From NCBI GenBank assembly GCA_001969505.1, contig LSSK01000094.1, positions 1 to 64,000 of the forward strand: a stretch of 64,000 nucleotides of DNA, read 5' to 3'. This DNA is from Zancudomyces culisetae. Its lineage: Eukaryota; Kickxellomycota; Harpellomycetes; Harpellales; Legeriomycetaceae. Made by a program: the position numbers and the translations under genes. A model generated the notes under the pieces. It had not been told where the DNA came from. It searched no databases and saw nothing but the letters and a program-made list of their open reading frames with translations. The stretch's first letter is position 1. Every line of letters starts with the position of its first letter. Below are positions 22,187-33,524 of the stretch, in pieces.

Positions 22187-24748
22187 TTATTTCTTGTCAA
22201 AGATTAGAGGATGGGATGGTGTTTGGTAATTAAAAGCAAACTGAGAAGGGAACGACACATTTCCGCTCTCGTTCTCGGGCGTTAATAGTTGGCAGATATT
22301 CTTGGTATTTCCTAAATTGCCGCTGGACAAAGCATTTCTCGCTGCTGCTATCTTTGTATTTGGATCGCCACTCGTGGTATAACTATTTTGACCAAGCAAG
22401 CCGATGTTTTTTTCAAAAACGTACTCAGTGTTACCAACTATATTTTCAATAGGAACATCAAATTTTTTTCCTACACCACCCAAAATATTAGAATTACAAT
22501 TTTGGCTATCCATGTTGTTCAAGTTTGCATCTACGCTGTCATTATCGATGCTTAGAAAGGCAGTGGGCTTTGTCAGCGGGTTTCTACTGGGATCTACAGA
22601 ACCTTTACACAGATTATCAATCTGGTGCGAAAGTAAAAACGTATAGTTTGGCTGCATTCCTGGTGTTAATTCAGGAGTAGCAAGTGGTAGCAATCCGTTT
22701 ACAGCATTTACACTGTCGATACTCTGGATACTACTGTTTTTGGCAAATATATTATCCATTTGCCCGGCACATGAAACGTTTTGATGAGATTCAAGGCCAG
22801 TGAGACCGTATGAAAGCTGAAGGTCAGCAAGATTATAGTAACCGCTGTCCGTGTTGTTTGGTTTTTTTTTGTTTTCTTGAGAGTCCAATTTTTGTTTTTT
22901 GGTGTCAGATACAAAATTTTCAAAACTAAAAACATTTGTATCAGCATGGCTCTTCTCCTGGATATCGTTTTTATGAGTATTTTGTATACCTTTGTCAGCA
23001 TCTGTTATATTTTTTCTCTTTCCAGAACCGACATTACCAAAAACCAGTTCATTATTGCCACCTAGCTCTTTTTCTGATACCCCATACTGCTGGTAGGTGT
23101 TTTTTTCTTTTTCACTTTTGTACAAGCTTTCTAGTAACCTGTTTTGACCAGATTCATCTTTTTCCAAGTACTCGTTCTTTCTTTTTCTCTGCTCTGTCGC
23201 ATCATCTACACTGTTTTTGCACAAATTTTTACTCTCTGCATTCATTGAATTGTCTTTGAAATCTGATTGATTGTGTACAATCTGCTCTCTACTACTAGTC
23301 TGATGTGAAATTTCAGAAATTTTATCCAACGCAGCTTTTAAAATGCCTGATTGTACATTAGGATCTTCATGCATTTGTGCTCTTTTAAGCATATCTTTGT
23401 CAATGGTCTCAATAAAAGAAGCACCCTTGAGGCTAAATATCTCATCGTTGGTTCCATTTGCACTTAGTTCACCTAATCCCACTTGGCATTGGATCGCTTT
23501 GCTTAAAAGCTTTTCGTAGTTTTCTAGTTCTCCAATCCGAATATCTGTTTCAGAACAGCTATTGATGCTTTCATGTTTGTTGTTATCATCCCGATTTTGT
23601 TCAACAATAGTATCAAGCTGCCTATCTGAAAGCTTTGATCCAGTGTTTGTAATAGTAGTGTAAATATCCGTATTTGACACAGTCAGACTTTGTTCAGGCT
23701 TTCTTTGACCACCAACACTGAAAATTGTATTCAAATCATTCGATGCGAGAAAAAAACCGCGTCCTGTATTATTCGCCTTCGAATTAATATTGTTTATTCC
23801 ACTATTCTTGCTGTTTTTAAACACTGTGTTGCTTATAGTTTTTGTTTTGGCAATATTGTCAAATACAGCTTCAGTTCTGTTGATACTATTTTCCATCTTT
23901 TGCAAACTGTGTGTCTTTTTGATGTGTTGCTGATTTTGATCCAAAAAGTTGTACTGCGTGGCATCCATAGAGCTAGAAGAAATATGACGTGTCATATGTT
24001 GCTGGAGCCCGTGTATTTGTTGGGTAGCACTGGTATGCTGCTCAGTTCCAAAATTCCTGGTGTGTCCCAACGCACCCAACGTGTTTGACGAATACACATT
24101 AGACGTTCCCATACTTTGATATGTCTGCGTCTGTCCTATAGGATTTGAAGCAATCGATAATGCTCTTCTTAACTTTACCACCTCAGACTCCAAAATGTGA
24201 ACGTTTGTTGTCAGGTGTGTTATATAGTCTTTTGCTTTTTGCATTATGTATACCGTAGAGGGCTTTGACAACTGTAGAGAAGGCACTGCATCTTTTAACT
24301 CGAATAGTATCTTTCGTTGATGGTGTCGTCTCTTTTTTTTTGAAAAAAAAATATATATAGAAGGGTAGTGATTATTGTTAGAGCCATTGTATGCTTTGAT
24401 GGTGGTTTGTTTATATGATTATTTAATTTTAGATAACTATTTACCTTTTTTTCTAGTTCATTATGATTCAACCTGTTTTTCCTAAAATCATTAACATCTT
24501 TTAGGATTAATAACATACACTACTTACACAAGCTTTGATATAATTTTCAAACTAAAAAAAAAATTAGTACTCTTTTATACCTACTTTTGCTTAGTTTCCT
24601 TTACAGGTCTTGTCTTTGCAACTCTGCCACCCTCAACATGAGCATGCTTTGTTTTTATCTGCTTGTTACCCACCGTAGGGTCAAGGTTTTTTATTCCTAG
24701 TAGTAATCCGATATCATTGGCTCCGCTGATGTTCCCATTACTCGCCAT
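22187..24748 (-). CDS. Myc/Max-type bHLH-leucine zipper transcription factor
   Basis: Three exons: 24748-24585, 24481-24445 (37 nt) and 24331-22187, with matching phases, 781 residues. The basic region KKNRLNHNELEKKRRHHQRK spans both splice junctions. Helix 1 (ILFELKDAVPSL), a loop, helix 2 (SKPSTVYIMQKAKDYI) and a short zipper (HILESEVVKL) follow. The class B contact residues His, Glu and Arg (H-x3-E-x3-R) are all present, so it should bind CACGTG-type E-boxes as a dimer. The remaining ~680 residues are Asn/Ser/Gln-rich and disordered, probably regulatory. The ATG at 24748 opens a short acidic-to-basic leader, MASNGNISGANDIG. The target genes are unknown. Confidence 0.9.
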
Positions 24749-25480
24749 GTTCGCCCAATATAAAAATCGATAGAAAGACGGTGTATGTCAAAATTATCAC
24801 TACCTTTCTACTTTTTGGATTCTAATTTCCTTGGAAATAAGAAAAAGACTTGCCTAAAATAAAATAAACAAAAATACAAACGCCTTTGTTATCTTTACTG
24901 GCCTGAATTCTTTATTTCAGTTACTAGTAAATTTGAGGTATTAGTGACGTTACGTTACCAGATATTTAAAAGTCAGTATTGTACTTTTTTTTTTACACAC
25001 ACACGCACACACACAATTTATTCCATTTATTATTTTTTAAATATCTGTAGATAGTTCAAGGTTAATATGATGGCAAGCAAAGGTGCTGTTGATTTCGTGG
25101 GTTCATAGAATAACGTATTTTTTTAAATATTTTTTTTTGGCAAGGAGAAGGGAAGGGGTTTCTTTGAGTATGTTTGCTTCTTGACAAAAGTTTCGGCGTG
25201 ACACTGAGTAGTTTTTGATTAACTTTTTTATTCAAGCTCACTGATACATATATGGCCTGCAAACCGTAATCTAAGAATATTAAAGTATACTTTGTTGAAG
25301 ACGTTTTTACTAATATCTTCACGGGATTCACGCTCAAAGAACACAACCCCAATATAAGCCAACTCAAATATTTTAGAACTACCATATTTATACCTATGTG
25401 GACATCATTACTATCAATATCTCTATCTACATTTTCATCATAACGCTCTTACCTGTTGTGAGTTTAGTATATCGTTCGGT
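24749..25480. other. Intergenic region before assembly gap
   Basis: Upstream region of the bHLH gene. AT-rich, with a short CA run near 25000-25014. No supported gene. Confidence 0.5.
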
Positions 25481-25919
25481 NNNNNNNNNNNNNNNNNNNN
25501 NNNNNNNNNNNNNNNNNNNNNNNNNNNNNNNNNNNNNNNNNNNNNNNNNNNNNNNNNNNNNNNNNNNNNNNNNNNNNNNNNNNNNNNNNNNNNNNNNNNN
25601 NNNNNNNNNNNNNNNNNNNNNNNNNNNNNNNNNNNNNNNNNNNNNNNNNNNNNNNNNNNNNNNNNNNNNNNNNNNNNNNNNNNNNNNNNNNNNNNNNNNN
25701 NNNNNNNNNNNNNNNNNNNNNNNNNNNNNNNNNNNNNNNNNNNNNNNNNNNNNNNNNNNNNNNNNNNNNNNNNNNNNNNNNNNNNNNNNNNNNNNNNNNN
25801 NNNNNNNNNNNNNNNNNNNNNNNNNNNNNNNNNNNNNNNNNNNNNNNNNNNNNNNNNNNNNNNNNNNNNNNNNNNNNNNNNNNNNNNNNNNNNNNNNNNN
25901 NNNNNNNNNNNNNNNNNNN
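25481..25919. other. Assembly gap (Ns)
   Basis: 439 undetermined bases. Anything in it is unknown. Confidence 1.
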
Positions 25920-28812
25920 TAGCTCGATGTTTTATTTAAATTAGTATAAACAGTAGAGTTGGCCTTATATGATATTATATTTGAACAGCAAAAAATACTA
26001 AAGTATATTTTTTTTTATTGTAAGGACCTATTTAGCATAAAAAAACAAAAGTTTATACTCATTAAATAAAAATACTATATGTACGTTAATTGTAGTATCA
26101 GTTAGCAATGTGAGAGCATCACTTGTTTTTATAAAAAAAAAAGCACCTCTTCTTTGCTGGGATATAGACAATTTTGTATTTCGCAACTGGTAGTATTAAA
26201 TTAATATTTGTAATTTGATAAATTTTCTAGCTACTATTGCATCTTGTAATTAGGGTATATACTCACATTAAATTAACTGACCGATTTGCTTATTACCAAA
26301 GATGGCGACTATGTTCCCTAATCTTTTTCTATAACCTCGCAAAATTCGCTATTAGTCTTTATTTCTAAAAGCAATATTCGCTGGAAAAAAATTTTAGGAC
26401 CAGTGGTAAGAACATGAATGAAAACCTAGGCTATAATAGATGGTATATTAATTTTTCCTTTGACCACGAGTAGAAATATAATATTATAATTAAGCGGAAA
26501 GATTGGCCAGTTATTAATATTTGCCTATTTCTTCTGCATGGAGACCATTCAATATAGACATGGAATCAAGCCCTTAAAAAAAGGCAACCAATATAACAAA
26601 TTATCAATTAACTATATGTTAAATAAGAAAATAAATTTTATATGAGGGGGGGGGGGGGAAGAATACAGTTCGACACCCCTCCCTTTAATAAAGATAATTT
26701 GCCTGCAACGAATTGAAATGTGCGTGGTAATGTACTACTATATAATTAATTCTATTAATTTTTTTTTAACATTACCTTCAAATTGAATCACAGATACCTC
26801 TTAACCCCTGAGGACTACTTTTATTTTTAGAGGTTTTGATATATTTAGTCTTTCAGGAAGGAAAGATGGATGCAAGGGAGAGTATTTCCACCAATAATAT
26901 GGTGAGTGAAAATATACCCATTGGTGGGACGGAAAGATTCTAGGTTATTCTATCTTTAATTAATGTATAGGAATAGCCCATTGTTCACTAGAGACTTTGA
27001 GTCTATGATATTTAAAAGTAAGCCAGCCATAGAACAATTAATTAATAAAGCAGATAAATAATAGAGAGCATAAGGTTCAACAAATAGATGTGGTCGGTTC
27101 TAACCTGGGTTAGGAGCAGCAAAATATCAAACTATCAGTTAGTCTAGACCCACTTCAAATTACAGGGATCTTGTTGAAGATAAATCATTTGTGAATATGA
27201 GTGTGTATAAATGCGAATGAAAACATAAATGTATGTACGTATTTACAGGGTGTACAGAAACAGCTGGTGCGTCATCTCTAAAAGTTAGGTTTTGTAACGC
27301 AGAAGCATCAATACATTCATGACTGTGAAACAAGTCTTACTACAAAAATGCTAATAAACCGTCGTACTGTTTACCCCAACACCAAAGTTGGATAGAAAAG
27401 CACTGGTTCAGGTTTTCAAACTTTCAAGCAGTGCTTTACTTCCACCCTCTCCCCTCCTCCCCCCACTTTTTTCTACTTTTTGCTATTGTACAAAGTCAAA
27501 ATTTACAATTATTTTTCTAAAAGAAAGTGCACCAATATTACTTCACTAGGCTGCACAGCTGACACAGAACATCACTGTATAGACGAATGCCAAGTCACTA
27601 ATTGTACTTTCATCAAATAGATTAAATAATAAGTGACTAGTATTAACCTTACTAAGGTTAAAGTGGGGAAACCTTCAAAGTATTGATGCTAGTCAGGAAA
27701 AGCAGAATTTACCTCGAATGGTATCAAATTCACAACTAATATATTCCCATGTGTAGAATTGACGTTTATATAAATTAAAAGCTACCCCATAAGTTATTTT
27801 CCGATGCTTATTGGTGTTTGTTGGTAACAGTATTTAATACCAATAGACCAAGCTTATTAAGTTTACACATACGCTCTGTATTCTTTAATGCAGTCTCCGC
27901 TTTTAATATTTTTTTTATAACCATTCTTTTATAGCTCTTTATTCCAATACCAATGGAAATGGGTGTAACTAAGCTAACAAATTTTCCTTCCTATACACAT
28001 TTTTCACATTAACTGGTCATATTTTCCCTCCTCCTCCTCCTTGTTCTCCCCTCAAAACTAAACAATTTCCACAGTTTCTAGCCCCCACTTAATTTAATTT
28101 AGGTACGCTGATTACCTAGTAAATCCAAGAGTATCCTAAATGAACTACAATGATGCAAGATCCTTGATAACATATAATGTATTATTATACTATTTTGGGC
28201 ATTTATTATTGTGTTCGCTATTACATCTTACCTTTACAAATCACTAAAATTCTCCATGGTCTAGATAATTTACCCATTCCAGATATCCCAATACTCTCCA
28301 TCAATACGTATATTTCTAAGCCTCATTAAATACTGAAAATACTAATAAAAAAAATTAGAGTAAATGTTTCAGAAAAATAAGTACAAAAGAAAATCCGACA
28401 TTTAGTTTATGATTATACAAAAATACGAAAGGAATTATAAGAAAGAGAGATATCGAGGTGGTTACTGTTATTGTGTTTTTGAAATATCTATTTCTTGCAA
28501 GTCTACTCAAGCACTAGTAATTACCAACACTTGATCCTCTGTTTAAAGCCACAGCTCCGCTTGTTGCTGGATCACTATAATACCCCTTTCAATATTTCTA
28601 AATATTTCTAAATATTTCTAAATATTCAAAATATTCAAGAATCACGCTTGCCAATTCGGTATAGCTTGGTTATATATGTGAATTCCTGTTTATTTTTGAA
28701 AGAAGAATCTTTTTCTCAATTTTTAATAGTATTTAAAAAGTATCCTGTATTTCCTATGCTATCCAACAAGCAAAGTATACGAAGCTCGTTGTGGCTTCAG
28801 CAATTCTGCAAG
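25920..28812. other. Gene-poor AT-rich region
   Basis: About 2.9 kb with no convincing gene on either strand. Features are a G homopolymer run near 26645-26658 and three tandem copies of AATATTTCTA near 28590-28622. Several short frames start with TTG or GTG only. Confidence 0.5.
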
Positions 28813-29540
28813 TTATTTGAGCCCTGGACTGTATCCACACCAATATTTATAATTTAGCGCATATTTATTACTTTGTGGTATAACACTAGTGATACTAGCT
28901 TCTCCACCGCCAGTATTAAATGAAGAATCTAAATCGCTGCTGCGTACAAAAGTGTCAATGCCAAGAATTATATCTTGTCATGCTTTTTTGTATCTCCAGT
29001 ATATTATTTTCATGTGGAGAAATATTGAGATTATCTCAAACAATGAGTGTAGCCCCCTACCTAAAATATCCCCGTTCGTGATATTTTGTAAACATCAAAA
29101 ATTGCATGAAAATCAAAGCCAAAAGAAAGGGCAAAACAATCCAACGCCTTGTCAAGTGTTATGTTAATATACTTTTGGCTCCCAACCACAAATTTAGCAA
29201 AGTTACATTCTCATGAGTTGGGTTTAAATAATTTCGAGAGAAAAAAAAAGCCTTTAACATACCACAATATTTAACACCAAACCTCTTTAGAGTCATATAG
29301 CCTTTTTTTATACCTACTGGAGTCTCAGCTTTAGATATTATGCGTAAGCTATTTGTATGTTTGTTGAGATATTTAATGTATATTTTCTGGAGAAAAGAAA
29401 AATTCACATTTGTTCTGATATTCACACACTCGTTTCCTAACTGTAAAACTAGTTTCAAAACGACATCAGTTGTATCAGTTAGAACCACAGCTATGATTTC
29501 TTGTGTTATACTAAAATCCTCAGTATGGATAGCTGAAATA
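28813..29540 (-). pseudogene. Decayed coding relic, family unknown
   Basis: Successive minus-strand frames read like protein but are interrupted. About 29540-29159 encodes EDFSITQEIIAVVLTD and on to LWLGAKSILT, then stops, with no ATG at its start. Next come fragments containing LDKALDCFALSFGFDFHA and GRGLHSLFEIISIFLHMK in different frames. After an in-frame TGA at 28978-28980, DIILGIDTFVRSSDLDSSF runs to a stop at 28813. The breaks could be introns in a real gene or frameshifts in a dead one; I could not find consistent splice sites. Confidence 0.3.
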
Positions 29541-30154
29541 GCGCACCATTAACCACTTTTATTTTAAAGCAGTTCTGTTTTATAAACAAACCCTTGCAAA
29601 AATTAGTACTCATCTCTATCAATGTCATGTTTAAAATACGCAAAATATGTGCCGGAGTTGGAACAACTTTAAAATTGTCTTTTTATTAATATTATGGTTA
29701 CTAAAAGCTGTGCTTTATGTTCTTATAAAGTTACATACTTAGAGCCCAGATACTCAGCAACCAGTGTATGCCGTCCTCACACAACATGTCTTTGAGTAAT
29801 GGCATAACAGGTAGTTATATGGTTTACTAGCTACCAAGGAGTCGTTTGGGTTCACAGGGTGGGGTCAAGTGGTCATTATTGAGGGAGCTCTTTAACAAGA
29901 AATAGACGGAATATAATTGTGGATGTTTTTTGATCTTCTAGCTCTTCAGAATTTGACTGATTGGTGAATTATGCGAGCTCAATTCTATAAAAAAAAACCA
30001 TTTGATTCGATTCGCGAATAATAAAAAATTTTTAATTGCAATTTAAACTAAAAACGATTCAGCACGATGAAAAAAATAAAATAGCTAGTATAAAACTAGA
30101 ATTCTGCAAACAAACTTTAGTATATATTAAAAAATAACTTCATAATAGACGAGA
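29541..30154. other. Upstream region of the Dis3 gene
   Basis: AT-rich, no gene seen. Presumably holds the promoter of the plus-strand exonuclease gene. Confidence 0.4.
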
Positions 30155-33100
30155 ATGTTGAGATCAAAGTCGTTTGTAAAAAAGACAAAAAAAGGAAAAG
30201 TGGTAAGAGTAGTCAAGGAGCACTACTTGCGCGACGACATTCAATGTGGATATGAGGGATGCAAAGATCCAAATTGCATCTCCGCTAGAGAAGAATTTCT
30301 AGGCAACAGCGGCAGTTCACAGGGATTGGTTATTGCAGCACCACTAATAAATATACACAAAACCGGGCAGACCGTAAAGAATACTACAAAAAAAACACAG
30401 ATCCTGATTCCAGACACCAACGAGTTTGTAAAGCAGATCAATGTGTTTGAACGGCCTGTGCTAAACAATGTGGTGGTTTTGCAGACCGTTTTAGAGGAAC
30501 TCAAGGGATTGAATATGGCTATATATGGTCGAGTGCGCCGGATCACAACTGAACATAGTCGGCATTGGTATGTGTTTTCAAATGAGCACAGCCGCGACAC
30601 ATACATAGACCGAAATGCAGGGGAGAGCGCAAATGATCGTAACGACCGAGCGATACGAACAGCATGTTTGTGGTACCAGCAGCACGTACCAAGCGATGTG
30701 GAAATCGTATTGATTACAGAGGATAAGGAAAATGCGCGATTGGCACGCGAGGCTGGAATTGAGAAGGTGTACAAATTAGAGGAATATTTGACACAGTCGA
30801 TTTGTGGTGAGGATGGAGGAGAACCGGAGAAGGTGAAGGAACAAAAGGACAGACTTTCGGAGCTTTTGGATGTTATGCGATATGATGAAGCTACAGATGG
30901 ATCCCAACATATGACGTTTGAGGGATACAAGCCATATCTAACAGATTTACAGATTCAGGAGGGTATAAAACAAAATATATTTGTCCAGGGGGTGCTCGCG
31001 GTGTCAGGATATAATTCAACAGAAGGCCATATATTTAGCAAGATCCCTGGTGTCGGAAAGGGATCAGAAATAAACGGATTTCAAAAAGAAGGCGAGCAGG
31101 AGGAAACTGAACGGAAAATATTGATAGTTGGTAGGAACAATATGAATAGAGCAATTCAAGGCGATAGAGTAGCCGTCAAGATATTACCAGAAAGTGAGTG
31201 GAGAAAGGGGCCAGGGAAAGCAAGTATTGACGAAGAGGATGACAATGATGATGATGATGGTAACAGCGACGGTAAGGATGATACTGCGGGAGAAAAAGAG
31301 AGCAATAAAGATGGCGGAGATGAGGGTGGGGAAGTGAAGAGTAAAAACAAGCGAGCAAAATTTACAACTGAAAACCTACAGGTTACGGGTGTGGTTGTGG
31401 GCATTATAAAGCGCAATTGGCGGTCATACTGTTGTTTCCTAGATCCAAGAGAAACAAGTGGGGTTTCCAATAACAAAAATGCAGATTCTAGTAGCGGAGG
31501 AAGAATTAGGTATGTATATATGATTCCAATGGACCGAAGAATCCCCAAGATCCGAATCAAAACACGGCAGCTGGAACATATTGCAAACAAAAAAGTAGTA
31601 GTAAGTATTGACGAATGGACGACAAAGACCAAGTATCCAGTAGGTCATTACGTGCGAAGCATTGGAGATGCCGGTGACAAAGAGACAGAGACAGAGGTGG
31701 TGCTGCTGGAACATGAAATCAATTATTCTGATTTCAGCGAGGCAGTGAAGAACGACATGAAGCCATTTGAAAGCGACCCAGAGTACATTCCTAATCACAT
31801 AAAACACGTACAGGAACGCCTGCAGAATCAAACGCAATCCCAGTTGGTTGGAGGTAGCTTGCTGAGCAATGGTGATATCAAACGGAAAGATCTGCGCTAC
31901 CTGGATGTATGTAGCATTGATCCACCTGGATGTACAGATATCGACGATGCATTGCACTGCAAAAAGCTGCCAAATGGCAACTACAGCGTCGGAGTACACA
32001 TCGCAGACGTCACACACTTTGTGCGACCCAACACTGCGGTTGATAAGGAGGCATCCAATCGATGTACGACGGTGTATCTCGTTGACCGGCGCATTGACAT
32101 GTTGCCATCGGTGCTGGGCACCAATCTGTGCTCGCTGCGATCCAAAGTCGACCGGTTGGCATTCTCGGTACTATGGGAACTCGACAGCAACGCCAATGTA
32201 GTGGCAGAGGAGTTTTGTAAGAGTATTGTCAGCTCGCGCGAGAGTTTTACATATGATGAGGCACAAGCACGGATTGATGACACAGTCAATTATGCGCAAG
32301 ACCCAATCACAGACAGCCTGCGCCAGCTAAATGCACTCGCCAAGCAATTACGCGCGCGGCGAATGAGCAATGGTGCACTGGAGCTGATGTCGCCTCAGAT
32401 CAAATTCAAAATGATGGATGATCAGGCGCATAGCGACGACCCGCAGGATATATACATCAAACCAAATGTCGAAACAAATAGCTTGGTAGAGGAATTCATG
32501 TTGTTGGCCAACATCCGTGTTGCCCGAAAAATCTACACCAGTTTTCCTGAGTTTGCTCTGCTAAGAAGACACCCTGAACCTCCACTCGAAAACTTTGCAG
32601 TACTACAGCGGGCACTGAATGCGTTGTACAACCTCGAGTTTGACGCCTCCAGCTCGAAATCACTTTCGGCTTCACTAAAGGCAGTCGATGATGGCGAATA
32701 CCTTAATAGTCTTGTTAGGATTTTGACTACTAGGTGTATGTTACAGGCTCTATACTTTTGCTCAGGTTCGGTTCCTGACTACAAGGAATTCCGTCACTAT
32801 GGACTGGCCACTGATATATACACCCACTTTACCTCGCCAATCCGTAGATATGCAGATGTTCTGGTCCACCGTCTTTTGGAATCCGCAATCTATGGACACA
32901 AAGGTGACAGTTCAGACTATATCTTCAACAAACACGACATTGACCAACAATGCGATACTATTAACAGACGCCACAAAGCAGCCCAGACAGCTGGCAGATC
33001 GTCGATTGAGCTGTTTACAAACCTGTTCTTCAAAGCTCAAAATAAGTCCAACAACACCAATAACATACAGTATGGCTATATAACCCAAATTCTACAAAAC

Positions 33101-33520
33101 GGCTTTTCAGTCTTTATTCCAAATTATGGTATCGAAGGATTTGTCGTAATCCAGTCGTCCCACTCTACAAATAACAATAGCAATAGCAATAGCAATAACA
33201 ATAACAATAACAATAAAAACGATAATAATACTGACCTGGATGTCCAGGCTATTGAAAACTATTCATTGGTTTTCAAATCCAACGCAAACGCTACTATAAA
33301 TCTATTCCAAAAGGTTAAAGTTCTATTGAAAATTGACGAAATCTCACAGCACAACATCAGCTCTATGCGTAGAAAGCTGAATCTTTATCTGATTGAACCT
33401 GTAATTGCAGGCCTATCGGTTGAAATTGATACCAAAAAGGCTCAGCCAACAGCAAACCAGGAGGATACCGATGCTATCGTGCTAACACAAATTGCCGAAA
33501 ACGCTGTTAGTTCCCTTTAA
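30155..33520 (+). CDS. DIS3: Exosome catalytic subunit Dis3/Rrp44
   Basis: Intronless, 1121 residues. It is the 3'-5' exoribonuclease and endonuclease of the RNA exosome. An N-terminal CR3-type segment (HYLRDDIQCG...GCKDPNC) precedes a PIN domain that opens with LIPDTNEF (~83-90). Cold-shock domains follow, with an acidic Asp/Gly/Lys-rich insert at roughly 360-400. The RNB domain has SIDPPGCTDIDDALH with all four metal-binding Asp residues (589, 595, 597, 598), so the exonuclease should be active. The C-terminal S1 domain carries an Asn/Ser-rich insert (33163-33240). The usual length is about 1000, so the inserts explain the excess. Its stop is 4 bp from that of the convergent gene. Confidence 0.96.
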   Translation: MLRSKSFVKKTKKGKVVRVVKEHYLRDDIQCGYEGCKDPNCISAREEFLGNSGSSQGLVIAAPLINIHKTGQTVKNTTKKTQILIPDTNEFVKQINVFERPVLNNVVVLQTVLEELKGLNMAIYGRVRRITTEHSRHWYVFSNEHSRDTYIDRNAGESANDRNDRAIRTACLWYQQHVPSDVEIVLITEDKENARLAREAGIEKVYKLEEYLTQSICGEDGGEPEKVKEQKDRLSELLDVMRYDEATDGSQHMTFEGYKPYLTDLQIQEGIKQNIFVQGVLAVSGYNSTEGHIFSKIPGVGKGSEINGFQKEGEQEETERKILIVGRNNMNRAIQGDRVAVKILPESEWRKGPGKASIDEEDDNDDDDGNSDGKDDTAGEKESNKDGGDEGGEVKSKNKRAKFTTENLQVTGVVVGIIKRNWRSYCCFLDPRETSGVSNNKNADSSSGGRIRYVYMIPMDRRIPKIRIKTRQLEHIANKKVVVSIDEWTTKTKYPVGHYVRSIGDAGDKETETEVVLLEHEINYSDFSEAVKNDMKPFESDPEYIPNHIKHVQERLQNQTQSQLVGGSLLSNGDIKRKDLRYLDVCSIDPPGCTDIDDALHCKKLPNGNYSVGVHIADVTHFVRPNTAVDKEASNRCTTVYLVDRRIDMLPSVLGTNLCSLRSKVDRLAFSVLWELDSNANVVAEEFCKSIVSSRESFTYDEAQARIDDTVNYAQDPITDSLRQLNALAKQLRARRMSNGALELMSPQIKFKMMDDQAHSDDPQDIYIKPNVETNSLVEEFMLLANIRVARKIYTSFPEFALLRRHPEPPLENFAVLQRALNALYNLEFDASSSKSLSASLKAVDDGEYLNSLVRILTTRCMLQALYFCSGSVPDYKEFRHYGLATDIYTHFTSPIRRYADVLVHRLLESAIYGHKGDSSDYIFNKHDIDQQCDTINRRHKAAQTAGRSSIELFTNLFFKAQNKSNNTNNIQYGYITQILQNGFSVFIPNYGIEGFVVIQSSHSTNNNSNSNSNNNNNNNKNDNNTDLDVQAIENYSLVFKSNANATINLFQKVKVLLKIDEISQHNISSMRRKLNLYLIEPVIAGLSVEIDTKKAQPTANQEDTDAIVLTQIAENAVSSL

Positions 33521-33524
33521 TCTT

